DNA from: Agarophyton chilense
Lineage: Eukaryota > Rhodophyta > Florideophyceae > Gracilariales > Gracilariaceae
Length of the DNA stretch: 64,000 bases
Assembly: GCA_030374765.1 (NCBI GenBank)
Contig: JARGXX010000075.1
Location: 1,550,001-1,614,000, forward strand
Reading direction: 5' to 3'
Part shown: in pieces, positions 42,825-53,044 of the stretch
Layout of the letters: each line of letters begins with the position of its first letter
Numbering within the stretch: position 1 is the stretch's first letter
Translations under genes and position numbers: made by a program
Notes under the pieces: model-generated
What the model saw: only the letters and a program-made list of their open reading frames with translations
Told to the model about the DNA's origin: nothing
The model's database searches: none

Positions 42825-44762
42825 ATGGTGGGCGACGCGCCGAGACGAATGCATAAGAGTGCAACCAGCTCGCTGGGATCCACTTCATCCGATGCCCACA
42901 AACGCAGTGCGGCAAAACTCCAGTCTCCTGGCAACAACCGTTCTCAACGTTCCATCTCAACCGAATCCGCATCCTTGCGTGCTAGTCCTCCGATTCCTCG
43001 GCATCGTCTTTCGCTTCGCCGGTCTCCTCTTCCGGTCATCCGGCCTCTTTGCTCACCGATGAGCAACCAAAACAATCAACCCAACCGTCTCCCTGCGGGG
43101 TACTTCTCCGCCTTCCGGTCCGGTCAGCTTCCGCAACGCGCGTCATCGGCTGCGCCGAAGATTCCTATCGCGAACGCGGCTGCTGCTCCGTACGGAATGT
43201 CCCCCCCGAGAGGGTGGCCGCCATACGACATGCTTGTCGGGCGCCATCCTGGGCATCATGCGTCCGTTCTCCGGCTTGCGCCGTGGTTCCACCCGATTGC
43301 GGTGTTAAAGGAAGCGCTCATAGCGATGTACACCGATGGAAACGGGATGCTTCCGGGCGATATTCCGGCCGTGGCGACAACTTCGTTGGATTGGCGACGC
43401 CGCGTAGTGGTTCCGGTCCACGATGTGGCGCGCCGGGGTAGTGAAACCTCGGCTTCCGCTCATGCGGACTTCGTCCTTCTTGGCCATCAACGGCTTCGCC
43501 GGGCTCCTTTCGAATATCCCATCCCCGATGGTCTCGGCACCGACATTCGGCTTTACCGTACTCAAGGTGAGATTGGTTACGTCGACCGCCTGGCGGGTTT
43601 GGAAACAATATCGTGGAGGGGCATCTCGATAGCCCGGCAGGAGGCCATGTCCTGGACGCGACCGATTATCCGGGCATAATTCCGCTACATGCGTCGACTT
43701 GCGCGGGCCAAATTCCTCGCCCTGATCCGCTTCGAGCGTCGAGCACGATCCCGATTCGGATATTTGGTCCCGTATCAGAACGTGGAGATCGAACGCCTTC
43801 GCGTGGCCGACGGACGGGGTCGCTATATCCTCATTCCACCGTGGTGGTCGAACCTCGAGGCCTGCCGGGGCTGTTACATCGAGCTGCCACCAGTCATCAC
43901 GTATTACGGTTCGTACCTCATCGAGGATCCCGAGTCCGGACTGTGGTCGGTGGTGATTACCGAATGGGCAGTCCGCGCGGCGGTGTTCATTCTCTGGGAG
44001 GTGTATGACCAGTACAGACTGTGGTTCCTCCCGTTCCGGTTGAGGTCCGCGATTCGCAGCCTGGACCTGAGCATCCCACTTGGTAAAGTAACCAACGCCG
44101 AAGAACTGGCGGGTCTCCTCGATTATATCGACCAGTTGGACTGGACCACCGTTCCGATTGAACAAAGCGGGCGCACCGTGGGTAGCCGGGGTCAGGACCT
44201 GTCACCAGGAAGGCGTATTCCCTTGGGAGGTGATTTCGTATACTTTGATCCTTGGGAAGGGCACGAAATCTCCGCGGAGGAAGCGAACGAACTCCGGTTT
44301 GCACCACGCCATATCCCCGAGGGGCATCCGATCGGTTTCGTGGACGCGGATGAATATTACCACGTCTACGACGGCGACGATCCAATGGTGGACAACGAAC
44401 CCGACGACGGGGAAGCGTACGCCGAGGCGGAGGTCGAGGGATCCGAAGCGGAAGGTCCCTCTAAAGCGGGGACGCCAGCCACGCCTTACGTTGATTTGGA
44501 TAACCCCGCGGGGGCTGGGTCGGAGTACGCGGTAGCTGGACCACATCCGGTTCCACCGGTGAATCTCCCACGTGGTGGGGCGTCCGCCCCAGGCGATGCG
44601 AGCTCCGCTCCGGCGGGTCAAGCGGCCGTGATCTCCCAGTTCCTGCGACAGGTGGGGCTGGGGACCAACGCAGCGAGTGGCGATGTTGCCGCGATGCGCG
44701 AGGCCTTGATCACCCGCCTCCAGGGAGGTAACCAACCCGGGGGCGGTGAGCCGAACCCGTGA
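42825..44762 (+). pseudogene. Antisense accessory gene of element D
   Basis: One reading frame of about 645 codons runs against pol from the ATG at 42825 to TGA 44760, broken by one TAA at 43677. The ATG lies 35 nt inside the LTR edge, as in elements E and C. The protein starts Arg/Ser/Pro-rich, then has a conserved block with PPYDMLVGRHPGHHASVLRL, WRRRVVVPVHDVA and IARQEAMSW, a middle with several Trp/Tyr motifs (RYILIPPWWSNLEACRGCYI), an acidic segment with FDPWEGHEISAEEANELRF and DEYYHVYDGDD, and the end ISQFLRQVGLGTNAASGDVA. I know no family with these features. A transcript would have to start in or near the 3' LTR in antisense. Conservation in three elements argues for a function in the family. 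Confidence 0.7.
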
Positions 44763-44941
44763 CGGGGCACGCGATCCCGATGGGGAGTTTTCCCTTGTGA
44801 CTTAGAGTAGTATCCCGAGTGCTCGGTATTCCATCGATAGCTTCGAATAAAAACCAAGTGACTGGTGTAACCCAAAACCTTCCTTCACTAGCCTGTTCTC
44901 AAGAAAACGTACTTCTCTTTTCTCTTCCACCGAGGTGGGTG

Positions 44942-47900
44942 TTATCCCACCTGGGCTTTAACAACCGATGCCGGGATTCCCGTCCGCGTTCTGCGGTGAT
45001 ATGACACCACCTTCGAACGTGGGAGATGTTCCATCGGCTCATCCGAATCCCATTCGGGCCCTAAACCGTACCAACTGACGAGGTATTTAATATAACCATC
45101 CGGATGGTATGAGTGCTCCACTATGTGGTCGACCACGAACTCCTTCTCGTAGACATCCCGCCCTTGCGGTGTACGCGTCAGCGGACCAAACCGGTGGACG
45201 TCCGCAGGTGCGTGTGGGCTACTGTGCCCTTCCCCCGAGGGGTCCATGGGTTGGAGTTGCCTTTCCATGCCCTGGATAGGGGAACGAACCGGGTTCCGGG
45301 TTGTTTTGGCCGCTTGGCGGGTTGCTTCCGCTAAGGCGTCATGACAAAGAGCGTCAGTTCGACGGCTTCGGCCGGAGGCCTTCCCGTGGGGCAATTCTCC
45401 CAGTTCTTGGGTCGGAATGCTTTCCGAGAGTTCTCGTGCAAAGGCCACCCTTCGGAGGAACGCGGACTCATCCCAAGGCTGGGTTTCGCGGTCGCGTTCC
45501 GCGAGTCGTCGGGGTGAAATCCGTCGCGACGGTGCTGGACTTGACGCGGGAGGCGGTTTCATCACGGGGCGTCGTGCCTTGCCGGGTGAGCCGCCTTGGG
45601 AGTTGATTGGCGTATCTACCGAGCCGGGTGTCCTCTGGTCACGTGACACGTCCGGCTGATGGCTGGGAGTACTCTGCGCCGTGCTGCGTTCCGCCTCCTC
45701 ACGTGAGGGCGTGTGCAACGGCGCTGCCGGTATGTCTGCTCGCTTGGGCGACAAAGTACCGCGACGGGCGTGCAACTCCGGGTCAACCGTGCCTTCCTCA
45801 CCAACGGGCGGCGAAGTGCGCGGCGAGGAACCCCTGCGGGGAGGAAGTTCGTCCTCAACTATCCCTTTCGAGGGTTCAACTTCACTCGGCGACGAGGTGC
45901 TTACGTCCTTGACGGGCACATTCTCCGGGGTGACCGGTGCGCCTTCGACAACGCTGTCGGGGTCAACCGAGACACTCGGAGTGCGTCCGCCACTGCGCGC
46001 GGGTTCTGAACCAGCATCAAGCGTGCTGGGTGTGAATCTCCCGTCTGCTACGGTGTGCTTGCCTGGCTTAGCCGGTTTGTCCTGCCGTAGAGTACGAGGG
46101 ACCACTTCCGATCGATTCGGCCTAGAGGGGCCTGCGAGGGCGTGCTCTAAGTTTTCCAGCGTAGCTGGTGTCGACGAACCGTGATCCACGGGCTGCGGGT
46201 CAACGCTCGACGGCATAGCCGGTCCAGTATCGCGAGGGCGAACAGCATCCTGCGATGATTTCGGTTTCGCTTCGGCGAGAGGGTTTCCACTACGTGGTGC
46301 GTCCTGTCGAGTAGAGTCCCCGTTGGGAGTGTGATCAGACGCAGATGCGGTGGCGCTTCCCATAGAGGGTTCAGCAACGGCTGTAGCGCGCAAATGTGGA
46401 CATGGCACGTCGGTAGACGGGACGTCCGGGTCACCGTTGTTCTTGCTGGTGTGTCCAGGAGTCCGTGCACCACCGTTGTCATGACACGACGAAGCGGTTT
46501 CCGTCTCTCGACGAGAGTTATGAGCCTCCTCCCCCTTTTGAGACGGATCGGCATGGGGAGTGGTTGAAACGCCCAACGGGCGGGGGTAGACACCGCGCTG
46601 TGGCGTGAGAGAAGAGAGGCCATTTTGGCCTTTGTCCGATAAGATCGAAAAGTCAGAGAATCCCCGGGTAGGGTGTGGTAACGCAGAAGGTCTGGAAACC
46701 ACGGCAGTGGGCTGAGCCACTGTTGTGTGCCGAGCACCATCATCCTCAGAGAGGGATTGTTGACCCATTTCGGTTACTTCCAACGTCGGTGGCAGGGCGA
46801 GTACAACGCGGTCGCGGGAGATCCGCTCATGAGCGTCGGCAATTTCCACCACGATGGTGTCGTCTTTCACCGAAATGACCTTGTAAGGACCGTCCGCGAC
46901 GGAAGAAAGCTTGTGCTTCTTTTCCTTTTCAGGGTTCCAGTACTCCTTACGAACAAAGACGAAGTCACCGGCTTTGATTGGCGGGGCCTTACCGCGTACG
47001 CGAGAGTCGAAATCACGCTTGTAAGCGGCTTGGGCACGAGCCATCGAGCTTCGGGCGACCGGGATCAGCTTCGTAAGCCACTCTTTCCACCTGTGGCGAT
47101 AATCCTTCACGGAAGGGAACGCATCCAGCGTGGGCTGGGGTTCTAACGCGACAGCGGGCGGAGGGTGGGACAAGACCAGTTCGAATGGAGTCGAGCCCGT
47201 AGTACGGTGTACCTGCGTATTGTACGCGAACGTCAAGGCGTCGGTATATAAATCACATGTCTTTGGGTGGTTGGCCACGTAAGAACGGAGAGACGCTAAT
47301 AGCGTTCGGTTAAACCGCTCCATTTGCCCATTACACGGGGGGTGATAGGTCGTTGTGAACAGGTTCTTGATGTCAAGAATCCTGCACAAGTCCTCGAAGA
47401 ATCGCGATGCGAACTGTTTTCCGTTATCGGATAGAAGATTAACCGGCGGGCCGTAGACGAATACCCAATGGGTTACAAATGCTTGTGCAACCGTGAAAGC
47501 GGATATCTTCCGTAAAGGTACGGTCCGAACCAGTTTTGAGAAACGATCCGTGATAACGAGTAAAAACTTATGCCCACGTCGTGTGGTGAGGAGCTCGCCG
47601 AGGATGTCAATGGCGACAAACTCGAGAGGAGCCCGTGCCGGGAATAGTTTCAACTTCGTTGAGTACTTGCGAAGTTTCACCCGATTCTTAGCACATTCGG
47701 TACAAAACCGCACCGTTGCGTAGCAATCCACCGCCCGGGCGGGCCAGTAGAAGTTCCTTCGCAAAGTGAGGTAGAGTTTCCGTCCACTGGCGTGTCCACC
47801 AAGTTTCGCATAGTGCGATAGATGCAAAACTCTAGACTGTAGAGTATGCGGCACCACGACTTGTGGGGATGACTGAACCGTCCTGACGAGGTATCCAAGA

Positions 47901-50188
47901 TCGTTCACCTCGAAAGGGAGTTGAGCACCGCCATTAAGCCAGGCGCGAATCTTCGTACAGAAGGGGTCACCCTGCTGTTCTCTGACCATCTCCTCCGGGG
48001 GTATCGGCACAAAATTACCCGGCGGGGGTTTCTCTGAATCGTCCGAGACGAGCAAGGCGTCAATATCATCATCTGATTCCGGGCTTTCGTTCCATTTATC
48101 GTGTAACCAATCCGGGTCCCCCGGTGTTCCATCGTCTACGACGAAGCAAGGTATATCCTCGTCATCGACGGCTAGAGCTTCCCCATTCGTGGGTAAACGC
48201 GAGAGCGCGTCCGATTGCGCGTTCTGATTGCCCTTCTTGTAGATCACTTCAAAGTCATAGTCCGCGAGGCGGAGTCTCCAACGAATTAAGCGGCCTGACG
48301 GCTCCGAGATGGTCATGAGCCATCGTAGGGACGAGTGATCCGTGTAAACGGTAAAGTGCACACCCATGAGGTAGGGGCGGAGTGTAGAGAGGGCCCACAC
48401 AACTGCGAGGCACTCCTTCTCCGACACGGAGTAGTTCCGCTCGTGAACATTGAGCGAGCGTGACCAGTACGCAATGGGTTTGCGTTCTCCTTCGGGAGTA
48501 GTTTGAAAGAGCGCACAGCCTAACTGGTAGTCGCTAGAGTCCGTGTCCACGGAAAACGGTAGTCCGGGTTTCGGTATGGATAGAATCGGTGCTGATGTGA
48601 CAGCCTCCCTAAGGGAGTTAAAAGCATCCGTCTGGGCGGACGTAAAGGGGTCCGGTTTAGGTGGTTGACCTTTCCGCAGAAGCGCGTTCAAGGGGGCCGC
48701 GATGTCAGCGAAGTTAGGGATAAACCGTCGGTAGACGATGACCAATCCTAGAAAGGAGCGCAGTTCCGTCTGGGTAGCGGGTTCTTTCGCCTTGCGAAGG
48801 GACCTCACTCGAGCTTCCTCGATCATTACACGTTCCGGACGGATAATGTGCCCGAGATACTTCACAGTATCGGTAAAGAACTCACATTTCCTCAGTTTGA
48901 GGGTTATTCCAGCATCACGTAGCGTGGTCATTATGTCCCTGACATGGGTGAGATGGTCATCCAGATTGTCTGAGAATACAATGATATCGTCCAAATAGAC
49001 GAGGCAAGTACGCCACTTAAAGCGGGCCAACAAAATGTCGATAGCACGCTGAAAGGTAGCGGAAGCATTGGTTAGACCAAAAGGCATCCGTTTGAAACGG
49101 TAGAGTCCCGAGTGACAGACAAACGCAGTCTTATCTTGGTCCTCCTCCCTAACGGGAACCTGCCAATATCCCCAATTGGCGTCCAAAGCCGTGAACACGG
49201 TAGCAGTGCCGAGAGAGTCGATGTACTCATCTATTCGTGGGATCGGATACACGTCCTTGACGGTAACATCATTCAAGCGACGGTAGTCGATGTACTCATC
49301 TATTCGTGGGATCGGATACACGTCCTTGACGGTAACATCATTCAAGCGACGGTAGTCGATGCAAAAGCGCCAGGACCCATCGGGTTTTGGAGCCAGTACC
49401 ACTGGGGATGCCCACGGCGACTGAGCCGGTTCGATCACTCCAGCTCGGAGCATTTTGTCCACTTGGAACTGTTCCTCTTCTCGAGCCTTGGAGCCTGCCC
49501 TGTAAGGATGTTGAGCCACCGGCCGGGTGTTCGGCAATAAATCTATCCGGTGTTTCGTTGTATTTATCTCACCAAGAGAGCCATCCCACATTGTGGTAAA
49601 CTCCCGTAACATCTCACGCAGAGTTTCACGGTGTGACTCCGGTAAATGACCGAGGTCGAGTTCCTCGAGTTCTTTCACGGGGTCTACCCGGTCGTAACTC
49701 GTCGGAACGGGCTTCTTTTCTGTTTCGGCAGGTTGCGATTCCGAATCATTCGGTGATTGGACGGCAGCTTCCTCCCCCTCCTTAGAGTGGACGAGACCGA
49801 GGACTTCGGCAGCGGTCAGCCTAGTGGGGACCATCGCGGTGGGGTGAGGCATTGCCGATCCAATAACTTGGTTTTTCACCAGTGACTGGGGGGTTGAGCC
49901 CAGATTGGCAACGAGCACGGTGAAGGCCTTGTCTGGGACAATCTGCGCGACTCCATTCGCCACGGCGAGTTGATATCCATCGTACAGAGATGAGAGAGGC
50001 TGAATGACTCGTAAACCGTGTTGACGGGAAGTGACACGCACCCATACTTGGGACTCTGGCGGGATTCGGACAGACGCAGCCACGCGGAGCTTGGTAGACT
50101 CCCGAGAAGCGGGTGGAGGTTCCTGTGCGGCAGGGAGCGGTACGTGCTTCTTGGAGGCACGCCGCAGCGGACGACGGACAATCGGGAC
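44942..50188 (-). CDS. Element D pol: RT, RNase H, integrase, chromodomain
   Basis: The frame continues the protease frame after a single TAG at 50189. The stretch from the first Met (50083) is 1,713 aa. RT spans about residues 200-430 with CIDYRRLNDVTV, ALDANWGYWQV, FGLTNASATFQRA and LVYLDDIIVFS (YLDD). RNase H (about 540-660) has DTDSSDYQLGCALF and VYTDHSSLRWL. Integrase has the HHCC knuckle (HYAKLGGHASGRKL ... CTECAKN) and the D, D, E core (FVAIDILGEL; LLSDNGKQF; NGQMERFNRTL), then a GPYKVISVKDDTI module. A Pro/Ser/Thr-rich insert of about 450 residues follows before a C-terminal chromodomain (KEFVVDHIVEHSYHPDGYIK). A 69-bp in-frame tandem duplication lies within RT (49218-49355). It copies RNA to DNA and integrates it; the chromodomain should guide integration. 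Confidence 0.88.
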   Translation of the reverse strand, partial: VPIVRRPLRRASKKHVPLPAAQEPPPASRESTKLRVAASVRIPPESQVWVRVTSRQHGLRVIQPLSSLYDGYQLAVANGVAQIVPDKAFTVLVANLGSTPQSLVKNQVIGSAMPHPTAMVPTRLTAAEVLGLVHSKEGEEAAVQSPNDSESQPAETEKKPVPTSYDRVDPVKELEELDLGHLPESHRETLREMLREFTTMWDGSLGEINTTKHRIDLLPNTRPVAQHPYRAGSKAREEEQFQVDKMLRAGVIEPAQSPWASPVVLAPKPDGSWRFCIDYRRLNDVTVKDVYPIPRIDEYIDYRRLNDVTVKDVYPIPRIDEYIDSLGTATVFTALDANWGYWQVPVREEDQDKTAFVCHSGLYRFKRMPFGLTNASATFQRAIDILLARFKWRTCLVYLDDIIVFSDNLDDHLTHVRDIMTTLRDAGITLKLRKCEFFTDTVKYLGHIIRPERVMIEEARVRSLRKAKEPATQTELRSFLGLVIVYRRFIPNFADIAAPLNALLRKGQPPKPDPFTSAQTDAFNSLREAVTSAPILSIPKPGLPFSVDTDSSDYQLGCALFQTTPEGERKPIAYWSRSLNVHERNYSVSEKECLAVVWALSTLRPYLMGVHFTVYTDHSSLRWLMTISEPSGRLIRWRLRLADYDFEVIYKKGNQNAQSDALSRLPTNGEALAVDDEDIPCFVVDDGTPGDPDWLHDKWNESPESDDDIDALLVSDDSEKPPPGNFVPIPPEEMVREQQGDPFCTKIRAWLNGGAQLPFEVNDLGYLVRTVQSSPQVVVPHTLQSRVLHLSHYAKLGGHASGRKLYLTLRRNFYWPARAVDCYATVRFCTECAKNRVKLRKYSTKLKLFPARAPLEFVAIDILGELLTTRRGHKFLLVITDRFSKLVRTVPLRKISAFTVAQAFVTHWVFVYGPPVNLLSDNGKQFASRFFEDLCRILDIKNLFTTTYHPPCNGQMERFNRTLLASLRSYVANHPKTCDLYTDALTFAYNTQVHRTTGSTPFELVLSHPPPAVALEPQPTLDAFPSVKDYRHRWKEWLTKLIPVARSSMARAQAAYKRDFDSRVRGKAPPIKAGDFVFVRKEYWNPEKEKKHKLSSVADGPYKVISVKDDTIVVEIADAHERISRDRVVLALPPTLEVTEMGQQSLSEDDGARHTTVAQPTAVVSRPSALPHPTRGFSDFSILSDKGQNGLSSLTPQRGVYPRPLGVSTTPHADPSQKGEEAHNSRRETETASSCHDNGGARTPGHTSKNNGDPDVPSTDVPCPHLRATAVAEPSMGSATASASDHTPNGDSTRQDAPRSGNPLAEAKPKSSQDAVRPRDTGPAMPSSVDPQPVDHGSSTPATLENLEHALAGPSRPNRSEVVPRTLRQDKPAKPGKHTVADGRFTPSTLDAGSEPARSGGRTPSVSVDPDSVVEGAPVTPENVPVKDVSTSSPSEVEPSKGIVEDELPPRRGSSPRTSPPVGEEGTVDPELHARRGTLSPKRADIPAAPLHTPSREEAERSTAQSTPSHQPDVSRDQRTPGSVDTPINSQGGSPGKARRPVMKPPPASSPAPSRRISPRRLAERDRETQPWDESAFLRRVAFARELSESIPTQELGELPHGKASGRSRRTDALCHDALAEATRQAAKTTRNPVRSPIQGMERQLQPMDPSGEGHSSPHAPADVHRFGPLTRTPQGRDVYEKEFVVDHIVEHSYHPDGYIKYLVSWYGLGPEWDSDEPMEHLPRSKVVSYHRRTRTGIPASVVKAQVG
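49218..49355 (-). repeat. 69-bp tandem duplication inside element D RT
   Basis: Units 49218-49286 and 49287-49355 appear identical. The protein therefore repeats the 23-residue segment around YRRLNDVTVKDVYPIPRIDE. It is in frame but lies in the fingers of RT, where an extra copy is likely to disturb folding. Confidence 0.9.
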
Positions 50189-50797
50189 CTACGAGCCGTC
50201 TTCCATCTCAATACGCTTTAAGCGGGGCCTTATGGCGTCAACGAATCTGTCACAGAAGTCACATCCCAAGATGATGGGGGCAGCTAATTTCCGCCATACA
50301 ATAAAGTCGACTTTCACCAGGAAGGAACCCAAGCCAACGACGAGAGCGACGGTTCCAACCGTTGACAACGGGTTGTTATTCGCGTCCGCGACGTCGGGCG
50401 CCACGCCAAGGCGGATCTGAGACCGCAAGGGCGGGGGCAGCAGTGACTCCACGATGAAATTCGGACCAGCACCTGTGTCCAAAACAGTAAGGACTCGAAC
50501 CATAAACTGGGTAGAAAGGCCAAGGTCGGCATACACCTTGTAATTGCGCTTGGCCATCACTAAGACTCTATCCGGGAACCGGCGGTTAAGAACACGTTTC
50601 CACGGTCGACGTAGAACACCAAAGTGTTCAGAGTCCATGTCTGAGACGGCCTGTTTCCTCGTGAGGATTGTGACCGGGGAGCTAGGCGGAGACGCCTCGG
50701 GCGTCGTCAACCTCACTGTTGGAGACGCCTCTCCCGAAGGGGAGACTCCCGAAATCAGTTTTCCTGAGTCCCATCCGCCTGGGGCGGGGCCTCAGAA
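50189..50797 (-). CDS. Element D aspartic protease
   Basis: Open from about 50797 (after a TGA) to the TAG at 50189. This frame is -1 relative to gag and overlaps the gag end by some 40 nt. The retropepsin triad is VLTVLDTGAGPNFIVESL, with the second half AAPIILGCDFCDRF. The overlap and the purine/A-rich sequence aggaaaac just before the gag stop suggest -1 ribosomal frameshifting (inference). The TAG separates the protease from RT in the same frame: it may be read through or be a mutation. Confidence 0.75.
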
Positions 50798-52884
50798 TCC
50801 TGAACCACTAGCAATGGGGCGCCAGAAGCGGGGTTTGAAGGAACGGGGCGGTGGTCGGGAGCCTGCTCGGCAGGGTAAAGCAACGCATTGCGCGGTTTCG
50901 CCTCCGGAATACTCCGTGGAAAATCGATCTTCGCTCGAAGATACGACGTCATCGGAACAATCCGCTTTTCCACTGGGGTCAACGCCTCATAATTACCGAT
51001 TACTTGGGCTACTTCCCTCATGGTGAGGATACAGTCCGGTGAAATGTGACCGTGTTCGTAGCATATGTGGCATATGAGTCCCGGGCGTGAGGGCTGCAAA
51101 CTGGAGCGAGCATCCGTGAACTTCACCGCTTGGCGGGTATCCTTCCATCCAGGGCGACTCTGTCGGAGCGCACTGTTTGAATACGGGATGCGAGGTCCGT
51201 GAACACGAGGAGAGTCTGCGTACAGCAGGGGTCCATCCTGGGCCGTGTCATATGAGTCGTCCGTCGTAGACGGTAGTTCGGTTGTCGGGACCGAATGGAT
51301 ACCGCTTCGGGCGAAGTGTACGTTGTCGTACTCCTGTTGGGGGCGCTCAATCGCAACCAGCGATAGGGATGGCGACTTCGTTTCCATCACCAACGCCTTG
51401 GCGGTTCGCGAACTGTGTCCGGGGGCACGAGCTCTTAAAGCGTCACCTTCCGCTTGCACGTGTTGGACCAACTCCAGGTACGTGGTCTTCCTTCGGTCTT
51501 CCCGGTAACGGGCCACGAGTGTTCGGATAGCGGGGTCCAGTCCATCGATGAACATGGTGCAGCGCTCTCCGGGGGAGTGTACGTTCCCACTACGGTGGAA
51601 AGCCTTGTTCAGGCGCACCGAGAATTCGGTTTCCGTTTCTCCAGACTTCTGGCGCGTATCGCGAAGAGCGAGAACGGCCGACTGAATGTCGTGATTAGTG
51701 GCGTAGGACCTCAAGAGGTATTGTACTGCTTCTGGCCAGCAGGTTACCCCTCCTTCGGAGGCTCTAGACGAACCTCTTACAGAGTTGTATTGATCTTCGG
51801 CGAGGCCTTTCATAAAGTACGGGAGTGCAATAAACGCCTGTCCTTCGGTCATACCGAGAATATCCGCTTCGGCGACGAACCTCGCAAGGAAATCCAACAC
51901 CAAAATGGGGTCTTCTCCAGAAAAGCTCTGGTTCCTGAGGGACAGTTGCATACGCTTTATGCAATCCTTCACTCTACCCGTGCCACGGGGCGTGCGATCC
52001 AAAGAGGAGTTCTCTAGCCGATAGTATCGGTAAGAAACCAACTTCTTGTACAGGGGGTTGGTGCATTTCAGCTCCTTCAACCCGGAGTGTTTCCTTCCCT
52101 TCTCGCGGGCGTGGATCACACCTTGGGTGGCCGACGACCGTTTAGAACGGGATGAACGCCTGCGATGGCCATCTTCAGAAGACGAATCTGACGAGTCCGA
52201 CCCATTTGAATGGTGAGAGCCACGCGACGACCGTGAGGAGTTCGACGAGTCCGAGTCATCGCTGTTACGCTTTCCACGCCGACGGCGGGTATCGTCCCTT
52301 TTCCTCTCTTGTTTCGCTTGGTGCGACACAGCAACCGACTTCTCCGGGACGTCTTCCATCAAGATGGTTTGCTCTAACGTCTGGAGACGGGCGCTAACAC
52401 GATTGAATCGGGTCTCGACACCTTCCACGTAAGCGGCGGGACCACCAAAACATTCCAACAGGGTGTTGACGTCCGCCCGCAACAAGCGGAGGTCGTCAAC
52501 CTCTTCCTTCATAGAAGAGCCATCACACCTGGACCGCAGGGCTTCGAACTCTTCCACGAAGGCATTGTGCGCTTCCCGCATTACGCGGATCTGCTGCCTC
52601 ACACTTGAATTGGTTTTGATGTGGAACTCGTTTTTCTGGGCCTTTTCGTCGGCAGGAGCCGAGTCATCCACGGCAGGGGCCGGTCCAGCACCAGAATTGG
52701 GTCCATTCTTTGACGCCTTAGGCGGTAGCTTGTTGTTCTTGGAGGAGTTCGACCCCTTACTCTTGCCTTTCGGAGCGGCTTGAGGTAACGGCGGGGGAAC
52801 CCTTCCAGGGTCCGCAGGCACCACGTCATTGACGGAACGGCTCCGCGTGATTGCGGGTTCCGCTTCCGACGGTAGTCGTGACAT
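50755..52884 (-). CDS. Element D gag with CCHC knuckle
   Basis: 709 codons from MSRLPSEAEP; the frame extends upstream to 52947 without clear benefit. The N-terminal third is Pro/Lys/Ser-rich, then a Ser/Arg/Asp-rich low-complexity region. The capsid-like part contains YKKLVSYRYYRLENSSLD, FSGEDPILVLDFLARF and YLLRSYATNHDIQSAVLALR. Near the end LICHICYEHGHISPDC is a perfect C-x2-C-x4-H-x4-C knuckle. The protein forms the particle and packages the RNA. Confidence 0.88.
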   Translation of the reverse strand: MSRLPSEAEPAITRSRSVNDVVPADPGRVPPPLPQAAPKGKSKGSNSSKNNKLPPKASKNGPNSGAGPAPAVDDSAPADEKAQKNEFHIKTNSSVRQQIRVMREAHNAFVEEFEALRSRCDGSSMKEEVDDLRLLRADVNTLLECFGGPAAYVEGVETRFNRVSARLQTLEQTILMEDVPEKSVAVSHQAKQERKRDDTRRRRGKRNSDDSDSSNSSRSSRGSHHSNGSDSSDSSSEDGHRRRSSRSKRSSATQGVIHAREKGRKHSGLKELKCTNPLYKKLVSYRYYRLENSSLDRTPRGTGRVKDCIKRMQLSLRNQSFSGEDPILVLDFLARFVAEADILGMTEGQAFIALPYFMKGLAEDQYNSVRGSSRASEGGVTCWPEAVQYLLRSYATNHDIQSAVLALRDTRQKSGETETEFSVRLNKAFHRSGNVHSPGERCTMFIDGLDPAIRTLVARYREDRRKTTYLELVQHVQAEGDALRARAPGHSSRTAKALVMETKSPSLSLVAIERPQQEYDNVHFARSGIHSVPTTELPSTTDDSYDTAQDGPLLYADSPRVHGPRIPYSNSALRQSRPGWKDTRQAVKFTDARSSLQPSRPGLICHICYEHGHISPDCILTMREVAQVIGNYEALTPVEKRIVPMTSYLRAKIDFPRSIPEAKPRNALLYPAEQAPDHRPVPSNPASGAPLLVVQDSEAPPQADGTQEN

Positions 52885-53023
52885 GGTTGTAGCGTTGACC
52901 ACTAAGAATAGGACAACAAAAGCTTCCACCAAGTGGGTCCAAACCAAGAAATTGGAAAGCAGATCTCGACGAGAGAAGACAGCACAGCAATGTGAAAAAC
53001 AACCAAACCAGGTCCCCCTAGCC

Positions 53024-53041
53024 TTCTAAGTCGGGAGACCA
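53024..53041 (-). other. tRNA primer binding site of element D
   Basis: Minus strand TGGTCTCCCGACTTAGAA, three bases (AAA) after the LTR end CTACA. Identical over 18 bases to the PBS of element B. Confidence 0.8.
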
Positions 53042-53044
53042 TTT

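Noticed and set aside
43305..44165. 286-codon minus-strand ORF opposite the antisense accessory gene
   Set aside because: The plus-strand frame is the one conserved with elements C and E; the minus frame has no matching counterpart.
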